DNA from: Sycobia sp. Sy_11
Lineage: Eukaryota; Arthropoda; Insecta; Hymenoptera; Epichrysomallidae
Assembly (NCBI GenBank): GCA_018907035.1
Contig: JACCIC010000099.1
Coordinates: forward strand, 1,720,001-1,784,000
DNA: 64,000 bases
Reading direction: 5' to 3'
Under the pieces are notes generated by a model, which was not told the DNA's origin, made no database searches, and saw only the letters and a list, made by a program, of their open reading frames with translations. The position numbers and the translations under genes are program-made. Below are positions 40,195 to 54,689 of the stretch, one piece after another. How positions within the stretch are numbered: position 1 is the stretch's first letter; each line of letters begins with the position of its first letter.

Positions 40195-41340
40195 CGATTT
40201 TCCCTCGGCGTGTCTAATTTTGCCTTGCTGACCGACACTTGCAGAAATTCTAATTATGTTTTGAATTTATACGATGTACATGAGGTACTATTCCGGATAT
40301 ACTGTTGCAAATTGCTTCGGATATTGCGACGAGAATGATAATCTTTCGCATACGTATGCATGGAAAAGATAATTTAGGACGATAATAAGAATTTTAAGTT
40401 ATTTTTATTATAAACTGCTCTTTTATCAAAATAAGAAAGTTTTTTTGTTCAGTATATAAATATTGCGTAAGTATATGCACAATTAATATTCTCTTTGGTT
40501 TATCCAACATAACTTTGACGACTCAGCTGTAAATGAAAAAACTTGATTTATATATGAGTAATGAATATATAGATATATAGATCTTCATTTCTCCTATACA
40601 TACACATATATAAAGTTTCTATACATAATTCTAGATTTATAATGAGGCATTTGTATTTTCTTCACGATGGTCTTAAGAATTCATTAGAGCTCTCATGCGT
40701 TACGGAAAAAAACCCGTTTTAAAGAAGATTCGCCCGTCCGTTGGTATATTAACTTTTCATATTAGCTGGAATAATACACCTCTAATTTACAATGGAAGTT
40801 AATTCTCTCCTTTAACGATATATACAGCAGGACTTTTTACTCTAATTATTCAATTGAATATTCCCAGAAGCCCGTAGTACTGTACTAATAATTCTAGAGG
40901 AATTAGAGGAAGTTTCGAGAGAAATCTCGCCAAGGTGCGTGAGCATATATATAATCTTTGTTAAACTATGGTTTTAATGGTATTAACCAGAGTATTTTAT
41001 GTACCTTTGCACCGATAAAATGGATAATAAAGAACGTGTTGCGCGTGTATCAAGTAAACTCCTCGCAAGCGAAAGCAGCTTTAGACCCGCGGGCAATATC
41101 GAAAGCATACCGTCTCATTAGTAATTCGTCGAGCTTAGAAAATTGCATATAGAATTCGTCCAAGCAAAGGCGCTTTAAAATTGTACCGTGAATTTTTACG
41201 CTCCCACCCTCTTTGTCCCTGTCTCGTACGCTGTGATATCTCCATAAATACGATACGCTATTATTCTCCACCATAACAATTTTAATCAGAACTTACTGTA
41301 TATGATAGTCTTGGACTTTTGCACAGGCGTACGGGATTAT
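39070..41340. other. AT-rich intron sequence with short arrays
   Basis: It holds (TA)n at 39,877-39,894 and 40,162-40,191 and a GC-richer patch at 39,540-39,860. Nothing else is recognisable. Confidence 0.5.
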
Positions 41341-41675
41341 TCTCGTAATGTAAGCTTTTACCCCCCCCCCCTCCTCACGACCGAAGCACCATCAGGCAGA
41401 ACGACGATCGAGACGCAATTCCGGCACTTAGCGTCGTCCTATAAATTATACATAAATGCGGCGAGCATCAGCCTTACTTTTCAGTGTAATCGATGGGGGA
41501 CGTTAAAGTTTCTTGCGCGGGGCCCATCAGGGATGAGGCAATTTCGCGAGCGCTTTCTAGAGCGAGGACGGTATATATATATATATGGCGACACTCTGTA
41601 CAGGCTTAAAGTTTTAAGGCATATCGAGGATCCTTTTAGAAGCAGTCTAAAGTAAGTTATACGCATAAAGATCCT

Positions 41676-41689
<14 letters not shown>

Positions 41690-41743
<54 letters not shown>

Positions 41744-41851
41744 TAGTGCCCATACTTGCACGTGAATTCAAGCGTGTACACTTTCGCTTCAGAATTAATA
41801 TCAGAAGCTTTTTGCATAATTTTAATTGATGCCCCTTAAGTACAGAATCTT

Positions 41852-41910
<59 letters not shown>
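41690..41910. repeat. two (TA)n arrays
   Basis: Arrays at 41,690-41,739 and 41,857-41,910 of about 25 units each, 120 bases apart. Confidence 0.95.
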
Positions 41911-41911
<1 letters not shown>

Positions 41912-42185
41912 GTCTATAATATGAATTAAAGAAGCCCTGTCCTCATGATGGTATGTTCTAATCACGTCACTGTTAACGCCTGCATAATGTGTTCTCTCTC
42001 TATCTGTTGTTCCCGTTAACTCTTGAGGCGTGCGCGCGCGCGTTCCTGAAGATGTGGAAGTTAGGCGTCATTGAAATTATATTCGCGATCATCAGTATAA
42101 TGAGATACAATAAGTTCCGCGTTAAAGTATGATGACGGCATTCTTGGAAATTCAGGAATTTCGTATACTATAGAATTCAATTTAC

Positions 42186-42187
<2 letters not shown>

Positions 42188-42224
<37 letters not shown>
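42188..42224. repeat. (GT)n microsatellite
   Basis: About 18 uninterrupted GT units followed by further TG-rich sequence to 42,250. Confidence 0.95.
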
Positions 42225-42225
<1 letters not shown>

Positions 42226-42387
42226 CGCGCGTGCGTGTGCATGTGTGTGCTAGAAAATTGAGTTAGATCTACAATAAGTTGTCCATTTTCCATGTGTTTC
42301 ATAAGTGATATTGCATTTTATCCTGGAAATCATTTATAAAGAAAGACCGAACACGAAATACAAAAAACAATGATTTCCATTTACATA

Positions 42388-42461
42388 AATAAAAAACTAT
42401 GTTACTGTCATGGTGCTCGTCTTGTTACTGTCATGTCACTGTACAGGAATAAAAAACTATG
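42388..42461. repeat. local short duplications
   Basis: AATAAAAAACTATG occurs at 42,388-42,401 and 42,448-42,461, exactly 60 bases apart. GTTACTGTCATG occurs at 42,401-42,412 and 42,424-42,435. Confidence 0.7.
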
Positions 42462-42499
42462 AAATGTTTCTATGAAATATTGGAACATTGTGAAATAGA

Positions 42500-44678
42500 T
42501 AGTTGAAATTTTGGAACTTATCTTTTGTTTTTTAATAATTAATATTGTATCCATTTTGATAATTACCTGGGCTTGCATTATATCTTTTAATAATGATGTG
42601 ACTAAATAAGGTATTCAAGTAAAGTTTTCTACACCTATACATTTTTCATACATTGTTTAATAATCATAGACCAACGAGATTTGACAAAATTCCACCTCGA
42701 CGGATCGGACATAGTATATGCAAAGGAATTTGCTTTGATGAATTTGAATCTGAACTTCAAATTACTCTATTACGATATGTTTCCGATATATCTTAAGCTA
42801 GAGCTGCAATAAACGTGGCTTTTTGCTATGTTTGAGATTCGCTTACATCGCGAAATTTTATTCTATTATAAATCTGGACACAGAATCAGAAAACTATAAT
42901 TTTAAAAACCACTACTCAGTTTTTCGTTCATTACATCGTTCTTTGAAATTTTTATAATATATTATGTAATATTTGTTGGCTTTCATTTTCGATCGCTTGA
43001 TATGTGCAAAGCTAAAACACAGCAAACACCTAGTGCCTTCTAAGTTTAGGGTAGGATATCTCGAAATCCTAGAGTAATGGAGATATTCTGAGTTCAGATT
43101 CGGATTTTGCGCATAAAATTTCTTCGGATACACCATGTTTCGTTTGTACGCGTTAAAATACCCCCTAAACACATGGAATAATAAGAGCGAAATATTAAAA
43201 TTTGTTAACGAATCGAACAAATATATTAGATTTCATCAATAATTTTTATAAAATTAGATTTTATTTATCAAAAATTGAAGTAGGTAGTAACATTGTTTCT
43301 AGTACTTACGAAGATATTCAATCTCACGCATCCATTTATTACAGGTAATTCATTACTGTGCATATAAGAACATTATTTTGTAATGAATCTTGAAAGTAAT
43401 CGTTAATGACGTATTGTGATAAACGACTAATTAATTCGCATAAGAATTATTGATAAAAATTTTTTCTCTAATTGAATTCGTTGATTAAATATGGGTTCCG
43501 CTCTGCCAACAGCTCTTACTGCGTTTCTATACGAGGCCTTTAAGTAATCAAGCGGCTGTGTCGGAATGCGTTCATTGCATTATGCAAGATTCGTCTGTCT
43601 ATATTTTGCGTTCTTTTCTACGTACTGCCAGCATTAATTGATCTAGAGAAAAGTAATCGTAAACATTTATAAGTATTTATTTTTAATTAATTTTTCTTTT
43701 ATAGTAAATTTATTTACTTTAATTCGTAAGTTGACGATTGCTTAATAAATAATTCAGAAATAAAGAATGATCAGCACAGTTGTAAACAAGTATTTGACTT
43801 ATTAATGCATACATACAATAACGATTATTTCACAAAACACTTACTTTTAAACATATGAAATTCTTCATTTCGTGAATTAGTTAATAGTTAGTCTATTTGA
43901 AATAGCAAAAAATTGTACTTTCAAATAGGCAATTAAGTTAATGACTAAGGAAACTGCAAGGTCGTATGAAAAACATTCTTGCAAATTTTAGCATGTCAAA
44001 AATAGAGACTTGAACATACCATATTAGACGAACTGACATTATTCGATAATCTAAATATAAAAGGTCTACAAGATTAATTATACGATAACCTATTTAGGGG
44101 CTATCTAAATCGCTTACATTGTCCAAAAAACAAAATCTCCTTGTAGAAGAATTGTCTTCGTTCTGAAATGAATCCCAATAGCTTGTCGCAAGGTCATATG
44201 TTTCCGATAACTTGAAAATCATGCCTTCTTCGAAATTTTTTTATACGACTGTGCATCCAGTAACAGAGAACTTCCGAATCTTCTTATAAAATCTTATGTT
44301 CTTGAATGTATCCCGCTGTATTTGACATAAAATATCTTTTTATCGTCAGCGAATCATTCGCACAAATCTTAATCAATATCGTGATAGAAGTTCTTATTAT
44401 ATCATTACTCACGGATCAATATATCACACTGAAAATGAAATTCGATTATAGCCAACACTCAGGTATATAATATACATTATTATAAATCTCTCTTGTTTTT
44501 TATCCCGTCGTAAAAGTATTTCTGGTAATTTAGTTAAGTTATGCCGATTCAAATTCCTGAAATTTCTTTTTACCGCCTTAGCATCCATGCACACTTTACC
44601 TATACGAAGCCATTTAGTATGGAAATCCGTAGTGAGTCGTGCATATCTTCTGTGGAGTAACGTTTCAGCCCTGTCTAT

Positions 44679-44680
<2 letters not shown>
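42500..44680. other. AT-rich intron sequence
   Basis: Nothing gene-like is visible. The minus-strand frame at 42,912-43,220 has AT-driven composition (Lys, Tyr, Asn, Ile) and no domain. Confidence 0.5.
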
Positions 44681-44725
<45 letters not shown>

Positions 44726-44866
44726 TTGTCATACTTTCAGCAAAGCCAACTTCTCAACAGTGTCCAGTTCTGCCAAGCGAGTGTCTGTCCTTCATAGTTT
44801 TTACGGCTTGCCCTTTGTACCAGTTCCCCGCGCAGAAATTCTCTGTCCTTTGATGCATTCAAGAGC

Positions 44867-44910
<44 letters not shown>
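44681..44910. repeat. two (TA)n arrays
   Basis: Arrays at 44,681-44,722 and 44,870-44,910 separated by about 150 bases of mixed sequence. Confidence 0.95.
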
Positions 44911-44916
<6 letters not shown>

Positions 44917-47900
44917 TAATATGTTGCTGTCCTAGCATACTTCTCTCTTGCTATCGGTCGGGCGTTGGAGTAATATTTTATGTAGAATAGTGATCTTTGG
45001 TACTGCCACGGCACGTTCATATCTGGTTATTTTTGAATGCACAGAGCAGAAGCTATTTATAACTGTTAGCATAAGCTCGTTATGCTGGCAGTGATAATAA
45101 TCGAATGCTTTACGCTTGCTTGTTTAACGATTTTTGTTTTATAAATTTTATTGGTATTGCCGATTGGATACATTTCTCTTGCTCGAGAAAATAATCTGGA
45201 CTATACCTATAATTATTCCTATTACGGTATGTATGACTTTAATTAGCTGGACTTATAAGTTGACTTCAGAAAACTATACATTTTAATTGAATAAAATCAG
45301 AATATTTAAGTATCGGCATAGGAATATAGTTTTAACAAACGGCAGTTTAAAAATTCCGTGCAATAATTAAAATCAGGATGTATTTTCATCATAAAGAATG
45401 TATACACATGCTTTTAAGATTGATCAACATTGTTTGTCATCGCATTAATTCTAACCCAAATACTCTATGTAACTTTTATTTAAGGAATTCGAATATTTTA
45501 TAGTATTTTTCAAAAAGAGGCGAAACGGCTGGAGAGGCAGAAATGAATTCTACGTAATTTTGAATGGAGTTTAAAGCACGTATATGATCAGGTTTACATG
45601 TATTTATGGCATTCGTACAGTTTTAAGTTAAAATTGTAATTTTTCTGAATAGAATCGTGAAATTTCGAATATCTTGGTTAGCTGAACATCTAATGTCGTA
45701 CTCTAAGAAATTTATGTCGTATCTAATAATTTGTTAATGCTCAGGTTTGGGTCATTTTATTCATAACATTACATGTTTTTATTATAATGTGGACACTTCT
45801 ACGAAGCTTGCTCCGTATCAATCACTTCACTGTTTGAAAGTATTATAAAAAGTTGTCGACGACCTTCTCGCAGTCATTCAAATATCCTAATTAACTGTGT
45901 TGTCCGCGTCTCTGTGGCAGATGCCGGTGACGCGATGTACACAGAGCGCCAGCGAGCTGCGGACCCATCGCGATGGCGCTTTATTAAAGTCCGCGGTGTA
46001 TCGCAAATATAGAGCGGTCTCGCTTGGAAAAGCTGTAAACTTAATTAAAATCCATTTGCGCAAAGCGCTCGTGCTCGCACGCTACGTTTGATAAGCCAGA
46101 TGCCGCTTGCGCAACAATAGCCCCGACCCTGGTGCTCAGCTCGTACAATACGCCGCGCGCGGTCGAGCGGTCATAGCGCGTTATAATAATGCTCGCGAAA
46201 ATTACGCGTGTGATGCAGGCGGTCGTTGTTGTTCCTAGCCTTCTAAACCGAATGCTCGGTGGACGGCGATGAGGAGAGGGGGGGGGGGGAAGATACTGCG
46301 GTATGCTCGATCTAGAGCCGGATATGATGTAAGTTGATCGGTATCGAGCGGCTGTTTTCAAAATTTTCATTACAAATCTACATTTGAACGATATTGTGAA
46401 CTATATAGATAATGAAAATGAGAGCTTTGCATGTCAATTTAAACAGCGATTCTTAATCGATTTAAGTAATATTATATTTTTACATGTTATATTTAATAAA
46501 AAGGTAATATAAAAACTTCTTCACTTTATTTCATAACTATTTTTATATTCGTAACTTTTCTTGTTTTCTTCAAATTAACTTAAGCTCCATTCGCTGGAAA
46601 ATCTTTGTGTACTTTTCATTTATGCATTTATATTTATATAAAAATTTAAGTGTTTGAGCCACCAGATTTTATCGTTGAATAAATATTGAAAGCTTTCGCG
46701 TTTGCATAACTGATTTATTATAAATATTCCTGATTAATTACAGAGGTCCGTAAAAAAGTGCTGCGAAGACGGAAAGCGAGACCCTTGTTCGTGCGTAGCT
46801 TGAACTGCTGAATCCAAACTTTCTATAATAATAGGAGATATCGCTAGCTGTAATTCACACAGTTAATATAGATATTTAGACTATAATTATAATATGAACA
46901 ATAAGATTTGTAAGCACGCTCAAAAAAATTACTTAAAAGCCGAGATCGTTTTTAATATTAAAATTATCATATGTCATGGTCACACTAAATAAAATGCAAA
47001 AGTTTAGCTTGCTATATGACCTTAAACATATTTAAATTGTTTTGTGAAGGGTATTGAAAGGAATAACAAGTTTATTTTTAGTTACAAAATAATTTTTCTA
47101 TAAAACTGATAATTAATTTAGTATCAGTTTTTCTATACATTCATCTCTTTATTGAATTTGAAATTAAGAAAGTCAGCAATTTTAATTCTAGAATTAAATA
47201 TCGAGGACTATGAAGATCATTTGATAGTAAACTAAGTAGATTTTTCATTTTATGTTTAGACAGAATTTACGTTTCTTATGTACGTGATGCAGTCAACATC
47301 GGTAAAATCATTACATATTTGAAAAAAGTGACCATCTAGTATATATTTAGAGTCTCGTGTATGAATATACTAAGGCAACATTAGTTAAATATTAAATCTG
47401 TTATTATTGTTTTGCTTCTACTAGACTATGCTCAATTTGATAAAAGAATTTATTATAGCTCTTGTTGCATTAGAAGAATATTGTCAATATATAAATAAAT
47501 GAGAAATTATTTATCGAAAAAACTTGTTGAAGCTATCACAAGTGCCTATATTCAAGCTTCCGTTGATCTAGTTCAAGTATATATGAGCACTATAAATTGG
47601 ATCACCGTCTGATGCTAGGAGGGGAAAGTCTTTTTCTATGTATAACGTATCCGTATGAGCTATGCATGAGCATATGACAAGTCAGCCTAAATCAACGCCT
47701 TGCGACGTTTTGCGTTCAGCACCACACGCAAGACCAAGTGGGTATATTAGGACAAAACTGATCGAAATGATCTTTATATGGAATTATTTTGAAATGCTAA
47801 CTAAAATTTTACTTGTAACTTTCAATCATTTTGAAAGTTAGTTCAAGAGATGTTCATATTAAAAATGTTTTTGTTATTCAAATAACTTTTTTGATCATGT

Positions 47901-48615
47901 CAAGTTCCAAATATAATCGTAGGACAGCTGAAGAAAAATTACAGAAATTTTGTATTAGATGATTGTCTTTACAAGCTTTATTATTTATGTAATCAGTATT
48001 TAATTGTTGTAAAATTTTCTAAATTTTCTATTATTCTATTATATTTTCTATTTTTACGGTAAATTTATATACATAGAAAAATATGTGCTACTTTCCATGT
48101 TTAGACTCCTTTTTTATGGTCGCGAACTATGAGCATTATTATACGTATTAATATCGCACAATTGACAATTAGACGATATTAGTTTTATACAAAGCAAGTT
48201 TTTCCTGTCATGCAAATTAAATTAATAAAAATTACTGTTGCCTACAAGCGAATTAAACATCACTTCCTGTTCATTTCGCTTAAATAAGCTAGCGCTAGGA
48301 TTTAATTGAAGAAAGATTGCTGAATAATGATTTATTCTCAGTTAAATACGATCTTCGATCAATAAAGACCAACACTCAAAACTGCAAGTTCACATTTCTT
48401 ATCTTCCAATAACGAGTTATCCGATCGGATACAAAATAAAATCTTTATGTACTCGTTTTTTCCTGGACTTCCTTATTCTTCGAATCCTTCACGTATCGAC
48501 TGCATGTCTCGCTGTCCTCCAATAAAAAGGAAAAAAAAGCAGGGCTTACGTCTGCGGTCAAGCACAATGACAACGAATAATGCGACGCGGCGGCTGCTCG
48601 TGCGTTCGCGACCTA

Positions 48616-48617
<2 letters not shown>
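44911..48617. other. AT-rich intron sequence with a GC island at 45.9-46.3 kb
   Basis: The GC-rich patch at 45,900-46,320 has frames open on both strands and a 12-base G-run at 46,278-46,289. The remainder, including 46.4-48.4 kb, shows no gene or array. Confidence 0.5.

Positions 48618-48669
<52 letters not shown>
48618..48669. repeat. (TA)n microsatellite
   Basis: About 26 uninterrupted TA units in front of a GC-rich island at 48,670-49,030. Confidence 0.95.
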
Positions 48670-48672
<3 letters not shown>

Positions 48673-49029
48673 GCGAAGACCGCCACCAGTGAATATCTTT
48701 ACCTGCCCCGGCTAATCAACTCTTAATCAGCGGTCCGTGACGCGTGTGCGCAGCATTAATGAATTCCGTGACGGGCTCCATATAATCCTCTCGAAGCCGA
48801 TTCGGTCGGACGGGCGCAGCGGGTCGAGGGATTGGCCGCACATCACCCAGAAGAGACAGAAAGCGGGAGAAGGGGGCGAGGACCATAGCGCTTGGCCGCT
48901 GCTCGATTGATTTGACGCTTGCTGATGCGGCCGCTAACGCGACTTCCGCATATATATATAGGCGACCGATACGCACGCGGTGCGTCCGAGCGATGTTGAT
49001 TAATTTACCTAACCGATCGCTCGAGCACC

Positions 49030-51452
49030 CGGTGGTATTTTGTATACTTATTTGACTGGTATATGTATATATACTTTATGGGTTATATAGCTAAGGTTCG
49101 AGGCAGACCGACAGTTTATGGTCGGTGCTCCGTTCGTATATGGGAGGCCCCTTAATTGCTGAATATGCGGATATGGCGATGTGTCGTCGAGGACGTTACA
49201 TCTGAACTATAGAATTGTAAATTTCGGAATATATATTGGTCGTAACGTAGAATCTGATAAAGCGGGTAATTTTAAACAAAACATGGTTCTCGGAAATTTT
49301 TACGGTACTATAGTGCGACGTCCAACAAGGTTCTTTAATACTAAAGTTTCTTAAAAAATAGGTTCCATTTTAGAAATATTTTAATGCATTGATTGTGTTT
49401 TTTAATAGAGCTTTTTAATATTTCATAATGTATTTGTCAAACATGAATTGTCTTTCTTGCCTCAACTTAAATTTTCGAATGCAAGAAATAAAATCTCGTT
49501 ATGGTATCTTTATTACAGAAAATATAAATTTCTACTTCTCCAATCGTAGCAATTTTTGAAAAACTTTGTTTTCAATGGATATAACTGACCAAAGTAATTT
49601 ATTTTGTTAATCACTTACGGTCATTTAGATATCGAAGATTTGTCTAACCAGATTGGGATATGGAATGCTTTCAATATTTCTGATAAGATTAAAGAACAAA
49701 TTTAAAGCGAAAAAAATATATCTGATAACACTTTAGAAGATTATGTATTTACTTATTCTATATGTAGTATATTGTGAACGGAAAAATAGATATTTTAAAT
49801 ATGATTCTTGTGCAAAAGAGTGAGTATAGAAAATTAAATATAAAAAATTAAAACTACTAGTACTAGCACTAAGATAATTTTAAATAATAAATTCGAATTT
49901 TGAATTCCGAAGATGGATTGGACATGAAATTTTACGCTTGGTGTAACATTAAGATTGCGCTTCAGCCAATAGATTTAAATCAAGATTCAAATTAAAAAAG
50001 ACATTAACCTTGATTTGACTTTTCACACGAAAAATAATCTCTAGTCATAACTGGACGTAAAATTTCATATTACACCAGTTTCCAGGGCCAAAATATGGAA
50101 TTTCCATTTAAGATTGTAAAAGTGATCTCCGGATAATGTCGAAAGTCCTGTTCAGAGTCCAATGCAATGTCATCATCACTTTAGAATAATCGTATGATTC
50201 AAACAATCGTAACGATGCTTGTGTTTTAATCTTTATGTATGCATGTATGCATATTATAATTACATCAATGTATCTAATGATAAAGTATAGCCGCACAATT
50301 GTTTTATAGAAGCCATTTACTCGTGTCCCTTTTCTAAAAAAAAATCATTGAAATTTTTTAAATAGCACATACTATATATATATTTATTATGTTATTTAAC
50401 ATCGCTCTATTTATGCTTCCAAATACTGGTGCTAATCAGTGGCGGAGGTCTACGATGTGTTTGTAAACAAAGCACACGTAAATTATTAGAACGCTGCTTG
50501 TGTCAATCGGCCGAGACCAGGACATACTACATATAGTGTAAATAAATTTTTTCAAAAATATTTAAGTTATAAAAGCAATATTTCATGTTATTAAATATTG
50601 TCGACGACAATAAAGAGTATTTTTATAGCCTGATCTGAAAGGAAAAACAGGAAAAATTTATATAAAGAATGCCTATCAGCATTTATTTGTATTTATTTAG
50701 CGTTATGTGTGACTGGCATCCGCTACCCTACGTCTTGTTTTAGTATCGTCTCCATACAGCTTTTAGCAGGCTCTGATATAGGCGTAGATTTCGTCGCAAC
50801 TGTAACATGAAGTCGCACGAAGCAAGTTTCGTATTTTACAATGTCTATTGATTAACTATCAAAGGAAAGGTAGATTATTATTATTATATTATTTTTTTCA
50901 TATTCTTTAATATTACGTTCATAAATTAATGAATGCATATGGAATATGGAATGAATATATATGCATTAATCTTGTATATATTAAAAAGTGTATTAATTTT
51001 TTCAAACATTTTAAGTTAATTCTGTTTATTACGTCTCAAAATAGAATGTCGATTAAAACGCTCATATACAATCGTGTCAACGAAATTGTATTGTAACAAT
51101 GCTTTACAAGGTATCGTTATATTATTTTTATGTGCAAATAACTATTAGATTTTTTAAAAAGACCGGGACCTCGGCTAGGAATCCGCCTAAATCGAGACGG
51201 TAACGGTAACGAGCTGTCCTATATATAGCCCGCTCGCGGTGGAAAATAAAACCCCATCTCTTTTCTCAGAGCGAATTGTAATAATTTAAATTTGTAATAA
51301 GTTCTTACACGCGCCTGCGGGAGAGCAATGAGAAATTCTCTGCTGAATTATTCCCCGCTTGGGCATATACACGAGAGGAGAGGAGAGGCCGTATATGTCC
51401 GTGCCGCAACATCCTTTACGTATGCAAAGTCCGTCGCTCCCTTCCTTGCCTC
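49030..51452. other. AT-rich intron sequence
   Basis: No supported gene, repeat array or RNA. The sequence is GC-richer again from 51,170. Confidence 0.5.
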
Positions 51453-51476
51453 AAAAAAAAAAAAAAAAAAAAAAAA
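51453..51476. repeat. poly(A) tract followed by GGAAGAAGAAGAG
   Basis: Twenty-four A residues precede a purine-rich stretch. It could be the tail of a retrocopy, but nothing recognisable lies upstream and no target duplication was found. Confidence 0.8.
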
Positions 51477-51710
51477 GGAAGAAGAAGAGAAGGAGACAAA
51501 GGAAGGGAAAAGAACGCGATTAAATATTCCGTTGCACGAGAAACTCGCGCGCGCGCGCGCGCTGTGGGCGAGCGCATTTATAGTCACGTGACGGGCGACA
51601 GCAGGCCTGCATGCAAGAGGATCACCTGCTGGCCAGCTCGCAACTTTGCGCGGACGAATTCTCTATATGCATATAAAGGACGACGCGACAGTTTGTAATG
51701 CTCATCGGTG

Positions 51711-51747
<37 letters not shown>

Positions 51748-52022
51748 AAGGGGAGGAGATTCCCGTCACAACCGGGAGATAGCGGGAATACGCAATGAAG
51801 TATGATAAAATGGACTAGTTTCGCAAATCCACAGATGCCCATCATTTATATTTTCGAATTAAATCAGGAATTAAAGAGGTTGGGGTGAATAATTCATGAA
51901 TTATTAAAACTCAAGACTCTTCTAATTGAATGAACATTTAAAAGAAAATTGTTATAGTATTTCTTGGCCAGATAATTAGATTATCAGTAAATGAAAAAGA
52001 AAATTTATACGAAGAAGTACAG

Positions 52023-52028
<6 letters not shown>

Positions 52029-52074
<46 letters not shown>
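52029..52074. repeat. (TA)n microsatellite
   Basis: About 23 TA units. A (GA)n array lies at 51,716-51,741. Confidence 0.95.
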
Positions 52075-52079
<5 letters not shown>

Positions 52080-52209
52080 CATTCAATTAAACATTTCAAT
52101 ACTTTACACTTCAATGTATACCTACAAATTAAGTTATTTCATAATAATTATACTTTCTTACAAACCCTTGCCACTAGAGACAAAAGATATTCCGATTATA
52201 ATTTAAAAA

Positions 52210-53934
52210 TATTTGTAAAATTGAGTTTAAAGCGTTCTAATGTGCTTGAGTAAAATATTGAATTAAATTTGCGAAACTTTTCCTTTCGCAAGTTTGCCTT
52301 CGCCTCTTTTTATTCCTGGACCCATAAAATTAATTCTAGTAGACATCAGAGGTTATTTACGTTGTACAATAACGCATATTTAATGCACGAACCTTGCCAT
52401 CTTTCTGAACCTCTACTATATAAAGTCGTTAAATATTTGCGCGGATGATATAAGCAGAGGTCGGCATTAAAAAAAAAATTGAGTTAATAAAGCCGAGTAG
52501 ATTCATATTTTTTTTACAGGCATAAATCTGACGCATGATAATTTTGCGTTCTAGCAGCCGTTTTAATGATACCGTTAAATTCTTAAATTAAAACGAGTAA
52601 TAGAAAGTTGCCAGCGCTGAATAGAGTAGTCTCTATTGTATTATTTAGGCGTTTTAATGAATTTGAGCGAGGCGTTTATTTTTGTACCACTGGCAACGGA
52701 AGGTCGAACGTTGCAGTGTTTTGGTATTAGTTTTTGTTCGTTCCATCCGATTCGTTCGACTGACGTTAGTTTGTGCTTTAAGTAAATCATTGGCTATACG
52801 GTGTAATCTTATTACATACAAGTACAGTTAAAAATGCAGCTTAGATATCGAGTAATATGTGAATAAATAAAAATACACGTAATCTTCATTGATTTAGAAT
52901 GTATCTTTATAAGTACAGAGTAAAGAGTAACGGCTAACTTTACCGGTTGTTGTCATGTTTATTCGCAGTTGACAAAGAAACAGGAGGATCGCATATAAAT
53001 TTGTATTTCGAGTCAATAATTACTCGCTGAAAATAATTACCAGCTATCTCACATGAAATCTGTAATGAAATAACGATAGTAATTCAGTTCATAGATATTG
53101 GAAATAAATTGTTTAGTAATTTAGTAGATTATAATTTGGTATTAAGCAAAATAATTATCTATATTTCAATACAAAATCCCTTTTCCGTTCTCCTTATAAA
53201 AAAAAGTACAATATTGGAGAAATCATTGATTTAAAACTTTTGAAGCAACTTTTTCTTTTTAAATTCCAATATTTACTACGGCGATATAGCTTATTATTAA
53301 ACGAAGCTAAATTTCACATATCTCTTTCCAATTCTGGTTTGATCTTCAATAAGAGGCTTGCAATATATATTATATAGATTTGCAATGAACTCGGCTGAGT
53401 AGCTCGTGAAAAGGAAAATAAAACTTTATCACTTTTTAACTCTCTATAGCGGGCCACTATACGGGAGAGAGATTCCAAATTTTGAACTTCCATATAACTC
53501 GTGCACCTATAGGAAATCTCTTTAATACTTCTATTATTTACAAGTATGTATGTCGATCGAAAAAAAATCATACATTCCGCTCATTCCAATACTCGTATAG
53601 GGCAAAGACGGAAGTTCGTTCCAAGCGAAAAGTATACTCTGCTCATTCGTCTATAAAGTCCGGAAGCCCATTTAACGCGATTTTTCATTCGCTCATTCTT
53701 TGGATCCGTCGCTTCTCTCCCTCTCTATCCACTTCTCTCCTTCTTGTCGCAGCGACACCCGCCCGCGCGTATAATATGCATCCAACTTGTCTCTCTCTCA
53801 CTCTCTTATATAACGAATTCCTTCAAAGCTTCGTGCCAGACGTATATACATCTGTTCGCCAAGGCCGCGCACGAGCACCGCCTCCACGACGCGGCGACGC
53901 GACGATGCGCGACGCCCGGGTCCGACCACCGGAC

Positions 53935-53937
<3 letters not shown>
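52210..53937. other. AT-rich intron sequence
   Basis: The stretch 52,680-52,780 is richer in GTTCG/TTCGTTCG and leader-like but has no clear promoter motif set. No gene is supported. Confidence 0.45.

Positions 53938-53988
<51 letters not shown>
53938..53988. repeat. (TA)n microsatellite
   Basis: About 25 TA units embedded in a GC-rich island (53,750-54,560). A (GT)n run lies at 54,158-54,182. Confidence 0.95.
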
Positions 53989-53991
<3 letters not shown>

Positions 53992-54689
53992 TATATAGAG
54001 CGCACGTGAAAGGGTTACGCAAGACCGATCCGTGTGCGTCGCGTCGTTGCTTTGCTCACCGAGCCGCGGCGCGCGTCCGCACGGCTTTGCTCTCGCCTGC
54101 GTTATAGACTCAACAAGGCAGCTGCCATGTGAGACGTTCGTGGTGTTTGCGCGCGCGTGTGTGTGTGCGTGTGTGTGTGTGTTTCCCCATCCGCCTCCGC
54201 TCGACCCTTTCCCTCGACGCCCAGGGCTAATTTACAGGCGTTCTCGATGTCTTTCGGTTCCTGACGTATACTCTTCTTGTATTGCCGCGTCCCCCGCTCG
54301 ATCCTTCCTCCTTCTCGTCCGATCGAACCGGGCCCTCGCCGCTCTCCTTCCGCCCAGTCGTCTTTTTTTCTACTGGCGTGGGCGGCCACGTTCGTCCAGT
54401 TAATTAAGCGATTTTCACGGAGTCACACGTAGGCATCTTATTGGCTCTCCTGCATTTTTTCTCCCCGATTCGCGTAATTTGCACACGCACAGACGTGGGT
54501 GGCGAGAACGCTCTCGGACGGCTGGTTTGCTCGCGCTCGGCCGCCGGATGATTTATGCAGATCAGGCCCTCCCTTGCTTATTTCGCGCGTAGGCTCCCAT
54601 AAATATATATATATCGACAAGCTATACATTTGGCCGATCGGTACTGCTCGAGTGTGACTATGTGTCTTTATATATATACGCAAGCAGAT

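Noticed and set aside
51453..51476. Poly(A) tract as the tail of a retroposed gene or SINE
   Set aside because: No body with promoter boxes or coding remnants was found upstream, and no flanking target-site duplication.
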